NCBI GenBank assembly: GCA_017552495.1
Contig: JAFZPW010000181.1
Location: 1 to 15,359, forward strand
From: Clostridia bacterium
GTDB lineage: Bacteria > Bacillota > Clostridia > Oscillospirales > Butyricicoccaceae
Length of the DNA: 15,359 nt
Direction of reading: 5' to 3'
Below the pieces are notes generated by a model. The model did no database searches. It was given only the letters and a program-made list of their open reading frames with translations, and was not told the DNA's origin. This document shows positions 1-7,650 of the stretch, one piece after another (the stretch's first letter is position 1; each line of letters opens with the position of its first letter). The position numbers and the translations under genes were made by a program.

Positions 1-49
1 GATTTCCGCAACGGTTTCTCCGTCTCCATAAGCCGTGGAGCGGATTCCT
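1..49 (-). promoter_or_regulatory. Probable expression platform of the cobalamin riboswitch
   Basis: Directly 3' of the riboswitch aptamer on the minus strand. The RNA could fold as a branched stem: an outer pair TCCGC/GCGGA (plus positions 5-9 with 40-44) encloses two small hairpins, one with arms TCCA/TGGA and one with arms CGG/CCG. The window ends before any U-tract or start codon can be seen, so it cannot be decided whether control is by termination or by hiding the ribosome binding site. The regulated gene lies off the left edge. Confidence 0.4.
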
Positions 50-244
50 CTTCAAGCAGGTCTTCTGACTTTCGCGTAGGGCAGATCGCTCTGCCTGCGA
101 CCAAACATCGCCTTCCCGGTTTCCCAGTGACGGGCCTTCGCCATTTCGTTTGATCTCCGCGTACACAGCGGCGGTACCGTTCGGGATTCGCACCCGATTC
201 TCTATTCTCCCCGGCGGGCGGGCTGCCTTTCGGGACACTTGAAG
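50..244 (-). ncRNA. Cobalamin (B12) riboswitch
   Basis: Read on the minus strand, the segment carries the conserved cobalamin aptamer elements in order: AATAGAGAATCGGGTGCGAA followed by TCCCGAAC, then CGGTACCGCCGCTGTG, the box GTCACTGG, and the 3' element AGTCAGAAGACCTGC. The P1 stem closes perfectly with CTTCAAG (plus 238-244) pairing CTTGAAG (plus 50-56). A sigma-A promoter lies just upstream. The family binds adenosylcobalamin or related cobalamins and lowers expression of B12 uptake, B12 synthesis or B12-independent isoenzyme genes. The regulated gene is outside the window, so its identity is unknown. The next gene to the right runs the other way and is not controlled by it. Confidence 0.95.
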
Positions 245-264
245 CCTATGATTTTTCTATTTGT

Positions 265-293
265 ATTTTACCGTTTTCCCTGTGGCTTGTCAA
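265..293 (-). promoter_or_regulatory. Sigma-A promoter for the cobalamin riboswitch transcript
   Basis: On the minus strand: TTGACA (plus 288-293), 17 bp spacer, TAAAAT (plus 265-270). The predicted transcript start near 257 lies about 13 nt before the first base of the riboswitch P1 stem, which fits well. Confidence 0.85.
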
Positions 294-367
294 GCAGGAG
301 CCGGGAAAAGAACGGCGAGCGCAACGAAGATAATCGCTGCCTTTTCAACGTTTTTCCGTTGGAAGTC

Positions 368-396
368 TTGCCACAAAGGACGGTCTTTGCTACAAT
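368..396 (+). promoter_or_regulatory. Sigma-A promoter of the glycerate kinase gene
   Basis: TTGCCA at 368-373, 17 bp spacer, TACAAT at 391-396. The predicted start near 403 leaves a short leader containing the AGGGAGG ribosome binding site at 411-417. It is divergent from the riboswitch promoter. Confidence 0.75.
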
Positions 397-425
397 GATT
401 TCAAAATCGAAGGGAGGCATTCGCC

Positions 426-1541
426 GTGCCTGTGTTTGTTCTGGCGCCTGATTCGTTCAAGGGAACGTTAACCGCGAAAGAGGTCTGCGACATTTTTGCC
501 GGGGCGCTTTTGGCGCGCTTTCCCGAGGCCGTCATCCATGCCATTCCCATGGCCGACGGCGGCGAGGGCATGGCGGAAAATTGTCTGCATCTTCTGGGCG
601 GGCAGCGGATCACCCGCGTCGTCACGGGGCCGCAGGGCGATCCGGTAAAAGCAATCTACGGCATTTTGCCCGACGGGACGGCCGTTATCGAAATGGCCGC
701 AGCCGCCGGTCTGCCGCTGGTGCGAGGGAAAAACGACATTCTCCGCGCCACCACCCGGGGCGTGGGCGAACTTTTGCTGGACGCGGCGGCACAGGGCGCA
801 TCCTCCGTCATTCTGGGACTGGGCGGCAGCGCCACCAACGATTGCGGTCTGGGTATGGCGAACGTGCTGGGCTTTACCTTTACAGATCGCACGGGCAAAT
901 CTGTTCCGCCGTTGGCGCTTCATTTGGGCTCGATCACAGCCATCCGTGCGCCGGAGCATCCCTTCCCCCTTCCGGTACGTGCGGCCTGCGACGTCAAGAA
1001 TCCCCTGTTGGGCGCAAACGGCGCGGCGGCGGTCTTTGCGCCGCAAAAAGGAGCTTCTCCCGCTGAAATTTCTCTGTTGGAAGACGGCGCGGCCCGCTTT
1101 GCCAGAACGCTGAACGCCTTTTGCGGAAAAGACGTGGTTTCCCTTCCCGGCGCGGGCGCGGCCGGCGGGATGGGTGCCGCGGCAATCGCCTTTTTACAGG
1201 GTGAATTCTTGCCAGGAGCCGCGCTCTTGCTGGAGGCGGCGAATTTTGACGGGCTGCTCAAGGACGCCGACGCTGTTTTTACCGGCGAGGGCCGGATGGA
1301 CGGTCAGACAAGGCTGGGCAAGGTGCCCTATGCCGTTGGGATGCGCTGTAAAGAAGCCGGCGTGCCCTGCTATGCCTTATGCGGCAGTCTGGGCGCGGAA
1401 GCAGAGGCCCTTTCGGCTTGCGGAATCACCGCCATGTACGCCGCATCTTCCGAAATTACCGATCCTGAAACGCTCCGGCGCAGAGCGGCAGACGATCTTG
1501 CGGCGCTGGCCCTGCGGGTGGCGGATACCCTTTCGTTTTGA
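426..1541 (+). CDS. Glycerate kinase (GarK/GlxK family)
   Basis: Predicted cytoplasmic kinase that phosphorylates D-glycerate with ATP, feeding glycerate into lower glycolysis as 2- or 3-phosphoglycerate; for the GarK/GlxK family 2-phosphoglycerate is the usual product. The 371-residue length matches the family. Visible motifs are the N-terminal LAPDSFKGTL (residues 6-15), ADGGEG (43-48), GLGGSATND (131-139), DVKNPLLGANGA (189-200), the glycine-rich PGAGAAGGMG (241-250) and TGEGRMDGQT (286-295). The start is GTG at 426, supported by AGGGAGG eight bases upstream. The gene has its own promoter and a terminator immediately after it, so it looks like a single-gene unit with no pathway partner beside it. 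Family assignment is secure; position specificity (2- versus 3-phosphate) is inferred from the family only. Confidence 0.95.
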   Translation: MPVFVLAPDSFKGTLTAKEVCDIFAGALLARFPEAVIHAIPMADGGEGMAENCLHLLGGQRITRVVTGPQGDPVKAIYGILPDGTAVIEMAAAAGLPLVRGKNDILRATTRGVGELLLDAAAQGASSVILGLGGSATNDCGLGMANVLGFTFTDRTGKSVPPLALHLGSITAIRAPEHPFPLPVRAACDVKNPLLGANGAAAVFAPQKGASPAEISLLEDGAARFARTLNAFCGKDVVSLPGAGAAGGMGAAAIAFLQGEFLPGAALLLEAANFDGLLKDADAVFTGEGRMDGQTRLGKVPYAVGMRCKEAGVPCYALCGSLGAEAEALSACGITAMYAASSEITDPETLRRRAADDLAALALRVADTLSF

Positions 1542-1549
1542 ACAACAGC

Positions 1550-1587
1550 GGTCAGCGCGGACTCTTCTGCGCTGTCCGTTTTCCTTT
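1550..1587 (+). terminator. Intrinsic terminator after glycerate kinase
   Basis: A 12-position stem (1550-1561 with 1566-1577, one mismatch and one G-U pair) closes a CTCT loop and is followed by GTTTTCCTTT. It starts nine bases after the glycerate kinase stop codon. Confidence 0.85.
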
Positions 1588-1592
1588 AATGA

Positions 1593-1621
1593 TTGACTAA
1601 TTCTCACTTTTGCGCTATTTT
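1593..1621 (+). promoter_or_regulatory. Probable sigma-A promoter of the CUT1 transporter operon
   Basis: TTGACT at 1593-1598, 17 bp spacer, TATTTT at 1616-1621. It sits between the upstream terminator and the ribosome binding site of the ATPase gene. The -10 is weaker than others in the window. No operator can be recognised. Confidence 0.55.
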
Positions 1622-1681
1622 ATGACTAAATAATACGCAATAATAACCCCGCACCCAATCAGACGAAAAAGAGGAATGACC

Positions 1682-2800
1682 ATGAAAGTCGTATTGCAGC
1701 ACGTAACAAAGCAGTTCCCCGCCCGCGGCAAGGGTTCCCGCCAGACAGTGACCGCCGTGGACGATTTTGATTTTGAGATCCCCGACGGCAAACTCATCGG
1801 TCTGCTGGGCCCTTCGGGCTGCGGCAAAAGCACTACCCTCAACCTGATTTCCGGTCTGCTGACTCCCACATCCGGCAGGATCCTGTTTGGGGACGACGAC
1901 GTGACCGACCTCCCGCCGGAAAACCGGGGCGTGGGGCTGGTTTTTCAGAATTACGCCCTCTACCCCCATCTCACCGTGCGGCAAAACATCCTCTTTCCTC
2001 TGCAAAACCTTAAAGGCGTGGCAAAGCTGCCGAAGGAGGAAATGGAACGGAAAATGCGAGAGGCCGCCCGGCTGGTACAACTGGAAGACTATCTGGAGCG
2101 CAAGCCCGCCCAGCTCTCCGGCGGCCAGCAGCAGCGAGTGGCCATCGCCCGTGCGCTGGTAAAGGAGCCGCGGGTGCTGCTGTTAGACGAGCCGCTTTCC
2201 AATCTGGACGCCCGGCTCCGCCTCCAAACCCGGGAGGAAATCCGCCGCATCCAGCGGGAAACGCAGGTGACCACCGTTTTTGTCACCCACGACCAGGACG
2301 AGGCCATGAGCATCTCGGACAGGATCGTGGTGATGGAAGCCGGCGTGGTGCAGCAGATCGGCGCGCCGCAAGCGGTCTATGACGACCCGGTAAACCTGTT
2401 TGTTGCGAGGTTTCTGGGCACGCCGCCCATCAACGTGTTTGACGGCGAGGTAAAAGGCGGCGCGCTGCACATCGGCGGCAGTGCCGTACTGCCCGCAGCC
2501 GGCGCGCCCGACGGGCCGGTCATCGTCGGCATCCGGCCAGAAGGCTTTGTTTTGAAGGCCGACGGCCCGCTGTGCTGCGCCCTCAGCCGGGTAGAGGTCA
2601 TGGGACGGGACGTGAGCGTGGTGTCCTCTCATCCCGCGGCGGGCGACGCTGCCATCCGCTCGATCATCGGCGCGGAAAACCAAGTGGACGAAAGCTGCGA
2701 CACCGTGCGCTTTTCCCTCAAGCCCAACAAGACATATCTCTTTGACAAGGCCACCGGCGCGCGCATCCGCTTTGAAGCGGGAGAAAGGACGGCGGACTGA
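1682..2800 (+). CDS. CUT1-family ABC transporter ATP-binding protein (MalK/UgpC-like)
   Basis: ATPase subunit of a carbohydrate-type ABC importer, acting on the inner face of the membrane. Numbering from ATG 1682 (372 residues): Walker A GPSGCGKST (43-51), Q-loop glutamine in VFQNYALYP (Q89), signature LSGGQ (145-149), Walker B VLLLDEP (165-171), switch histidine in VTHDQ (H203). A C-terminal regulatory/TOBE-like region begins after about residue 240. The start was moved: an ATG at 1676 directly abuts the GAGG ribosome binding site, whereas ATG 1682 lies seven bases after it. The stop overlaps the next start (TGATG). It is first in a four-gene operon. Such ATPases can serve several importers, but here the dedicated permeases follow. 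Substrate cannot be read from this subunit. Confidence 0.95.
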   Translation: MKVVLQHVTKQFPARGKGSRQTVTAVDDFDFEIPDGKLIGLLGPSGCGKSTTLNLISGLLTPTSGRILFGDDDVTDLPPENRGVGLVFQNYALYPHLTVRQNILFPLQNLKGVAKLPKEEMERKMREAARLVQLEDYLERKPAQLSGGQQQRVAIARALVKEPRVLLLDEPLSNLDARLRLQTREEIRRIQRETQVTTVFVTHDQDEAMSISDRIVVMEAGVVQQIGAPQAVYDDPVNLFVARFLGTPPINVFDGEVKGGALHIGGSAVLPAAGAPDGPVIVGIRPEGFVLKADGPLCCALSRVEVMGRDVSVVSSHPAAGDAAIRSIIGAENQVDESCDTVRFSLKPNKTYLFDKATGARIRFEAGERTAD

Positions 2801-3690
2801 TGGAATCCAACAGCAAAAAAGCCTGGCTCTATCTGCTGCCGGCCATCCTGTTTCTGGGAGTATTCATGGTCTATCCGCTGGCGGACGTGTTTGTCTATTC
2901 TTTTGAAGAGGGCTACAACTCCGCCTCCCAGACCTTTTTCGGCACGGGTCTTTACAACTACGCTTATGTGCTTCACGACCCCTATTTTTTGCAGGCGGTG
3001 AAAAACACTTTTATTTTGGTGGTCTTCACCGTTCCTCTGTCCACGGGCATCGCCCTTTTGATCTCGGTGGGGCTCAATTCCATCCAGCCGCTGAAAAACC
3101 TGTATCAGACGATTTATTTTCTCCCCTATGTCACCAATACGCTGGCGGTGGGCCTGGTGTTCATGATTCTGTTCAAAAAGACCGCCTATACCGACGGGCT
3201 GGTCAATCTGGTGATCCACTGGTTCGGCGGGAGCGCCGTGGATTTTATCGACGGACCCTACTGGGCAAAGATGTTCGTTCTGTGCTTCTATACCGTCTGG
3301 GTGGTCATGCCCTTTAAGATTCTGATCCTCACCTCGGCGCTGGCTTCGGTGAACCCCGACTATTACAGCGCGGCGAAGATCGACGGCGCCTCCAAATGGC
3401 GCATCTTCACCCGCATCACCCTGCCCATGATCTCGCCCATGATTTTTTATCTGGTAATCACGGGCTTTATCGGCGCCTTTAAGGCCTATTCCGACGCGGT
3501 GGCCATTTTCGGCACCGACCTGAACGCCGCCGGGATGAACACCATCGTGGGCTATATCTACGATATGCTTTACGGTGACAGCGGCGGCTATCCCTCCTTT
3601 GCCTCGGCGGCGGCCGTCATCTTGTTTGCCATCGTGCTCACCATCACCTGCATCAATCTGATGATCCGCAAAAAGCGGGTCTATTTCTGA
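2800..3690 (+). CDS. CUT1 ABC transporter permease, MalF/UgpA-like
   Basis: First of two membrane subunits of the importer. The 296-residue protein has a hydrophobic N-terminal helix (LYLLPAILFLGVFMVYPLAD) and further hydrophobic segments, consistent with about six membrane helices. The cytoplasmic EAA loop that docks on the ATPase is visible as YSAAKIDGASKWRIFTRITL followed by P. It ends in a short basic tail. The start overlaps the ATPase stop by one base and the next gene begins 11 bases after its stop, so translation is tightly coupled. Family and role are secure; the transported substrate is not determined. Confidence 0.94.
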   Translation: MESNSKKAWLYLLPAILFLGVFMVYPLADVFVYSFEEGYNSASQTFFGTGLYNYAYVLHDPYFLQAVKNTFILVVFTVPLSTGIALLISVGLNSIQPLKNLYQTIYFLPYVTNTLAVGLVFMILFKKTAYTDGLVNLVIHWFGGSAVDFIDGPYWAKMFVLCFYTVWVVMPFKILILTSALASVNPDYYSAAKIDGASKWRIFTRITLPMISPMIFYLVITGFIGAFKAYSDAVAIFGTDLNAAGMNTIVGYIYDMLYGDSGGYPSFASAAAVILFAIVLTITCINLMIRKKRVYF

Positions 3691-3701
3691 GGAGGCGGCC
3701 T

Positions 3702-4574
3702 ATGAAATCCTCTGACTATCCAGCCATCCAGCGCGCCGCCCGCCGGCGAAAAACGGCTCGGCTCACCGCCGCCTATCTGCTTCTGACGCTGTGGGCGCTG
3801 ATGGTGCTTTTCCCCTTTTACTGGATGGTGCTCACCTCGTTGAAGGGCTATGGCGCCTATAACGCGGAATATGTTCCCCGCTTCTTTACCCTTTCGCCCA
3901 CCCTGCAAAACTACCGGGATGCCTTTACCGCCGTCCCACTGGGACGTTATTTCGCAAACACGCTGATCTTCACGCTGGCCACCACGGCCATAATGCTGGC
4001 GGTGATCGTGCTGGCGGCCTTCGCCTTTTCCCGTCTGGAATTCAAGGGTAAAAATCTGGTCTTCACCCTCTTTCTCGCGCTGATGATGATCCCCAACGAA
4101 CTGGTCATCATCACCAATTTCCAGACCATCACCGACTGGGGCATGCGCAACACCTTCTGGGGTCTGATCCTGCCCTCGGTGACCTCGGTGTTCTACATCT
4201 ATCTGCTCAAGGAAAATTTCGCCCAGATTCCCGACGAACTTTATTACGCCGCCAAGATTGACGGCACCTCGGATCTGAAATATCTCTGGAAAGTAATGAT
4301 CCCCATCTGCCGGCCCACGCTGGTCACCGTTACCATTCTCAAAATCATCGAGTGCTGGAACGCCTATGTCTGGCCGCGGCTCATCACCGACGATCAAGCC
4401 TATTTTCTGGTGTCCAACGGCATTCAGGAGATCCGGGAAAACGGCTTCGGCCGGGAAAACATTCCCGCCATGATGGCTGCCGTGGTGGTCATTTCCGTGC
4501 CGCTGATCGTACTGTTTCTTCTCTTCCGCAAAAAGATCATGGCCGGCGTGGCCGGAGGAGGGACAAAGGGATGA
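3702..4574 (+). CDS. CUT1 ABC transporter permease, MalG/UgpE-like
   Basis: Second membrane subunit of the importer, 290 residues. The N-terminal tail is basic (ARRRKTAR), followed by a first helix (LTAAYLLLTLWALMVLFPFY) and then the periplasm-side-equivalent segment common in MalG-type permeases. The EAA loop reads YYAAKIDGTSDLKYLWKVMI followed by P. AGGAGG at 3690-3695 lies six bases before the ATG and overlaps the end of the previous gene. The stop codon overlaps the start of the solute-binding protein gene in an ATGA arrangement. It pairs with the preceding permease to make the heterodimeric channel. Confidence 0.94.
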   Translation: MKSSDYPAIQRAARRRKTARLTAAYLLLTLWALMVLFPFYWMVLTSLKGYGAYNAEYVPRFFTLSPTLQNYRDAFTAVPLGRYFANTLIFTLATTAIMLAVIVLAAFAFSRLEFKGKNLVFTLFLALMMIPNELVIITNFQTITDWGMRNTFWGLILPSVTSVFYIYLLKENFAQIPDELYYAAKIDGTSDLKYLWKVMIPICRPTLVTVTILKIIECWNAYVWPRLITDDQAYFLVSNGIQEIRENGFGRENIPAMMAAVVVISVPLIVLFLLFRKKIMAGVAGGGTKG

Positions 4575-6175
4575 GCACGCTTTGGAAACGCATTGTGCCG
4601 CTGCTGGCGGCGCTTCTGACCGCGGCCGCGCTGGGCGGCTGCCACGGGGCGCGAAGTCTGGACGCCTTTTCCGTACCGGAGGCATTTGACCTCTCCCGCT
4701 CTTATACGATCACCTTCTGGGCCAAAAACGACACCAACAAGACCCAGACCGCCATTTACGAACGAGCCATCAGGGATTTTGAGGCGCTCTATCCCAACAT
4801 CCGCGTCAATCTGCGACTGTATACCGACTATGGCAAGATCTATAACGATGTCATCACCAACATCGCCACCAACACCACTCCAAACGTCTGTATCACCTAT
4901 CCCGACCATATCGCCACTTATCTCACCGGCTCCAACGTGGTGGTGCCGTTGGATGAACTGTTCGACGACGCAAAATACGGGCTGGGCGGCAGCGAACTGC
5001 TTTTTGACGGTCCCGCCCGGGAAGAGATCATTCCCAAGTTTCTGGGGGAAGGCGTCATCGGCGGACACTCTTACGCCATTCCCTTCATGCGTTCCACCGA
5101 GGCCTGCTACGTCAACAAGACGTATGTGGAAAAGCTGGGCTACACCCTGCCCGACGTGCTCACCTGGGATTTTATCTGGGAGGTTTCGGACGCGGCGGCG
5201 CAAAAGGACGCCGACGGGATATATCCCGTCAACGGGCAAAAGGTGATGATCCCCTTTATCTACAAATCCACCGACAACATGATGATCCAGATGCTCCGGC
5301 AAAAGGGCGCGGATTATTCCAGCGAAGATGGCGGCATCCTGCTCTTCCACGACGGCACCAAATCGCTTTTGCAGACAGTGGCCGCCCATGTGCGCCGAGG
5401 CGCGTTTTCCACCTTCAAGATCTCCAGTGATCCGGCCAACGTCCTCAACGCGGGCCAGTGCGTCTTTGCAGTAGATTCCACGGCGGGCTCCACCTGGATG
5501 GGTTCGGACGCCCCTCTGTCCGACATCAGCGCCGACAAGATCGTCCGATTTGAAACGGCGGTCTATCCCGTTCCTCAGTTTGACCCTGCCGCGCCTCAGA
5601 TGATCTCACAGGGGCCGTCGGTCTGCGTCTTTAACAAGGCCGACCCGCAGGAGGTGCTGGCCTCGTGGCTGTTCGCCCAATATCTGCTCACCAATCAGGT
5701 GCAGATCGCCTACGCCCAAACCGAGGGCTATGTCCCCGTCACCGAAAAAGCGCAAAGCGACCCCGCCTATCAGGCTTATCTGCACCATGAAGGCTCGTCG
5801 GACGCGCTTTATTACGAGGTGAAGCTCAAGGCCGCGGCCCTGCTGGCAGAGCATGTAGACGACACCTTCGTCACCCCGGTATTCAACGGTTCGGCTTCCC
5901 TGCGGGACGCCGCGGGCCAGCTCATCGAAAGCACGGTAAAATCCGTCAAGCGGGGAGAAACGGTGGACGACGCTTATTTTAACAGGCTCTTTTCCGACGT
6001 GACGGCTCTCTACCGTCTGGATCGGGGCAGCCGTCCCACAGGCGGGCGGACCGAAGTGGGGCCGCTGCCCGCCACGGCAAAGCGCCTGCTGGCGGCGCTT
6101 TGTGCTGCCTGGGTGCTGATCGGCTGCATCTTTTTGCGGCAGCAAATTAAAAAGCGCCGGAAAAGCAGCCGCTGA
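4571..6175 (+). CDS. Extracellular solute-binding lipoprotein of the CUT1 transporter, with C-terminal membrane segment
   Basis: Substrate-capturing subunit of the importer, family 1 solute-binding fold (UgpB/MalE-like; TITFWAKNDTN near the N-terminus). The 534-residue protein starts at ATG 4571, overlapping the permease stop; a much longer open frame upstream is only antiphase permease sequence. The N-terminus is a lipoprotein signal peptide with lipobox LGGC, so Cys24 is probably lipidated and holds the protein on the outer face of the membrane. Unusually, the C-terminus also has a hydrophobic stretch (about residues 506-522, LLAALCAAWVLIGCIFL) followed by a very basic tail (KKRRKSSR), which looks like a second membrane anchor. 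Family members usually have only the lipid anchor and are about 100 residues shorter. Substrate is unknown: a sugar, polyol or glycerol-3-phosphate-type compound would fit the family. No terminator is seen after it. Confidence 0.92.
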   Translation: MSTLWKRIVPLLAALLTAAALGGCHGARSLDAFSVPEAFDLSRSYTITFWAKNDTNKTQTAIYERAIRDFEALYPNIRVNLRLYTDYGKIYNDVITNIATNTTPNVCITYPDHIATYLTGSNVVVPLDELFDDAKYGLGGSELLFDGPAREEIIPKFLGEGVIGGHSYAIPFMRSTEACYVNKTYVEKLGYTLPDVLTWDFIWEVSDAAAQKDADGIYPVNGQKVMIPFIYKSTDNMMIQMLRQKGADYSSEDGGILLFHDGTKSLLQTVAAHVRRGAFSTFKISSDPANVLNAGQCVFAVDSTAGSTWMGSDAPLSDISADKIVRFETAVYPVPQFDPAAPQMISQGPSVCVFNKADPQEVLASWLFAQYLLTNQVQIAYAQTEGYVPVTEKAQSDPAYQAYLHHEGSSDALYYEVKLKAAALLAEHVDDTFVTPVFNGSASLRDAAGQLIESTVKSVKRGETVDDAYFNRLFSDVTALYRLDRGSRPTGGRTEVGPLPATAKRLLAALCAAWVLIGCIFLRQQIKKRRKSSR

Positions 6176-6199
6176 AACAAAAAATCGGCAATAACAATC

Positions 6200-6227
6200 T
6201 TGATTTCCCGACAAATTATTGTATAAT
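6200..6227 (+). promoter_or_regulatory. Sigma-A promoter of the OB-fold-like lipoprotein gene
   Basis: TTGATT at 6200-6205, 16 bp spacer, TATAAT at 6222-6227. It provides a start near 6234 and a leader of about 53 nt. Since no terminator separates it from the transporter operon, readthrough from upstream is also possible. Confidence 0.8.
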
Positions 6228-6286
6228 AGCAGTTGGCAAGTTATTTGCCCGTAAGGATCTATCACAACAGAAAAAGGAGAACCGAC

Positions 6287-7015
6287 ATGAAAAAGTGGAT
6301 CGCATTGTTTTTAGCGCTCACCATGGTCTTCTGCTTTGCCGCCTGCGGCAAAGAGGATACCGACGTCAAGTCCGAGGGCGTCATGACCTACGCCGAGTAC
6401 GCCGCCGCCGAGCTGGACAGCCAGGTAGTGGTGGAAACCTATGTTCAGGCCAAGCAGTCCTGGTGGGACAACAAGGCCACCGTGTATACCCAGGACAAAG
6501 ACGGCGCCTATTTCCTTTACAACATGAGTTGCTCCGAGGCCGACTATGAAAAGCTGACCCCGGGCACCAAGATCAAGGTCACTGGCTACAAGTCTGAGTG
6601 GTCCGGCGAGGTGGAGATCATTGACGCCACCTTTGAGATCGAGGACGGCAATTACATCGCTCCCGTTACCGACGTCACCGCCCTTCTGGGCAAGGACGAG
6701 CTGGCCGAGCATCAGAATCAGTTCGTTTCCTTTAAGGGTATGACCATCGAGGCCATGGACGACGGCGTTTCTCCCTTCTATTACAGTTGGGACAACTCCG
6801 GCCAGCCCGGCACCGACGCTGACCTGTATTTCAACGCCTCGGTCAACGGCGAAACCTATTCCTTCGTGGTGGAGTATTATCTCTGCAACGAGACCACCGA
6901 GGCTTATCAGGCCGTCACCGCTCTGCAGGTGGGCGACAAGGTGGATCTGGAGGGCTTCCTGTACTGGTACAACGGCTCCCAGCCCCACATCACCGCCGTC
7001 AGCCCCGCCAAATAA
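6287..7015 (+). CDS. Secreted lipoprotein of unknown function, two OB-fold-like repeats
   Basis: A 242-residue predicted lipoprotein. The signal peptide is MKKWIALFLALTMVFC followed by lipobox FAAC (Cys20). The mature part is acidic. It shows two similar beta-rich blocks, about residues 30-115 and 130-240, each with a pattern like that of small nucleic-acid-binding OB folds (VVVETYVQAKQSWW...KIKVTGY and VSFKGMTIEA...KVDLEGFLYWY). This fold reading is by eye only. No catalytic motif is recognised. The start is ATG 6287, with AAAGGAGA seven bases upstream; the in-frame ATG at 6233 lies next to the promoter and lacks a ribosome binding site. It has its own promoter and a strong terminator. It could be a surface or cell-envelope binding protein, but its role is unknown. 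Confidence 0.85.
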   Translation: MKKWIALFLALTMVFCFAACGKEDTDVKSEGVMTYAEYAAAELDSQVVVETYVQAKQSWWDNKATVYTQDKDGAYFLYNMSCSEADYEKLTPGTKIKVTGYKSEWSGEVEIIDATFEIEDGNYIAPVTDVTALLGKDELAEHQNQFVSFKGMTIEAMDDGVSPFYYSWDNSGQPGTDADLYFNASVNGETYSFVVEYYLCNETTEAYQAVTALQVGDKVDLEGFLYWYNGSQPHITAVSPAK

Positions 7016-7040
7016 ACCTTTTGACAAAAAAACGAACGAG

Positions 7041-7066
7041 CCCCGGCCTTTGGGCCGGGGATTTTT
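7041..7066 (+). terminator. Bidirectional intrinsic terminator between the lipoprotein and fRMsr genes
   Basis: Perfect 8-bp stem CCCCGGCC/GGCCGGGG with a TTTG loop, followed by ATTTTT on the plus strand. On the minus strand the stem is followed by GCTCGTTCGTTTTTTT, so it probably also ends the convergent fRMsr transcript, whose stop codon is only a few bases away. Confidence 0.93.
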
Positions 7067-7068
7067 CA

Positions 7069-7554
7069 TCAAAGTAAGTCGGAAAGGGTCTGTTCGATCA
7101 CGCGGGCAAACTGTTCCAGCCCGGTTTTGTCCTCTTCGGTAAAGCGGGCGGGATACGGGCTGTCGATGTCCAAAACACCCGCCACGCCGGTCTTTCCATG
7201 GAGCGGAACGACGAGCTCCGAGCGGGATGCGCTGTCGCAGGGAATGTGCCCGGGAAAGGCGTGAACATCGTCCACAAGCTGGGTTTTGTCCTGTGCGGCC
7301 GCCGTGCCGCAGACGCCCTTTCCCAGCGGGATCTCGATACAGGCGGGTCTGCCCTGAAAGGGCCCCAGCACCAGGGTTTCACCCTCCAGCAGATAAAACC
7401 CCGCCCAGTTGATCCGTTCCAGCGAGGCAAAGAGCAGCGCCGAAAGATTGCTGAGATTCGCCGTGAGATGGGGCACATCCTGGATGAGCGCCCGCGCCTG
7501 TTCCCAAAGAAGGGGATAACCGGGAAACCTGTCATATACGCTCTGCTCTTCCAT
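7069..7554 (-). CDS. msrC: Free methionine-(R)-sulfoxide reductase (fRMsr), GAF-domain enzyme
   Basis: Cytoplasmic repair enzyme that reduces the free R-diastereomer of methionine sulfoxide, using thioredoxin-type reductant. The 161-residue protein is a single GAF domain. Three cysteines, C72 (RPACIEIP), C82 (GVCGTA) and C106 (HIPCDSASRSE), have spacings of 10 and 24 residues, the same as the catalytic/resolving cysteines of the E. coli enzyme. Start is the ATG at 7554, six bases after AGGAGGA; longer in-frame extensions run through the promoter and are not coding. It has its own promoter, diverging from the dehydrogenase gene. This is one of several oxidative-damage genes in the window. Confidence 0.95.
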   Translation of the reverse strand: MEEQSVYDRFPGYPLLWEQARALIQDVPHLTANLSNLSALLFASLERINWAGFYLLEGETLVLGPFQGRPACIEIPLGKGVCGTAAAQDKTQLVDDVHAFPGHIPCDSASRSELVVPLHGKTGVAGVLDIDSPYPARFTEEDKTGLEQFARVIEQTLSDLL

Positions 7555-7593
7555 AAAAATCCTCCTGTTTTCACAAAAGCCTTCTTTCCGCTG

Positions 7594-7622
7594 ATTGTAA
7601 CACACGCAGGCGAAAATCGCAA
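7594..7622 (-). promoter_or_regulatory. Sigma-A promoter of the fRMsr gene
   Basis: On the minus strand: TTGCGA (plus 7617-7622), 17 bp spacer, TACAAT (plus 7594-7599). The start near 7587 gives a leader of about 30 nt containing the AGGAGGA ribosome binding site. The nrdR promoter has the same -35 hexamer and spacing. Confidence 0.8.
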
Positions 7623-7624
7623 CA

Positions 7625-7649
7625 CCCCCGCTCCAATCGGGGGCTTTTT
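7625..7649 (+). terminator. Terminator-like hairpin between divergent promoters
   Basis: CCCCCG (7625-7630) pairs with CGGGGG (7638-7643) around a CTCCAAT loop and is followed by CTTTTT. In the plus direction it looks like an intrinsic terminator, yet no plus-strand gene ends here. It lies between the fRMsr -35 and the dehydrogenase -35, so it may stop transcripts running antisense through fRMsr. Confidence 0.6.
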
Positions 7650-7650
7650 C

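Noticed and set aside
239..451. 70-residue plus-strand open frame starting inside the riboswitch region
   Set aside because: It overlaps the riboswitch 5' end, two promoters and the glycerate kinase start, has no ribosome binding site and resembles no protein.
4352..4570. Long N-terminal extension of the solute-binding protein
   Set aside because: It overlaps the permease gene in another frame; the ATG at 4571 starts a standard lipoprotein signal peptide.
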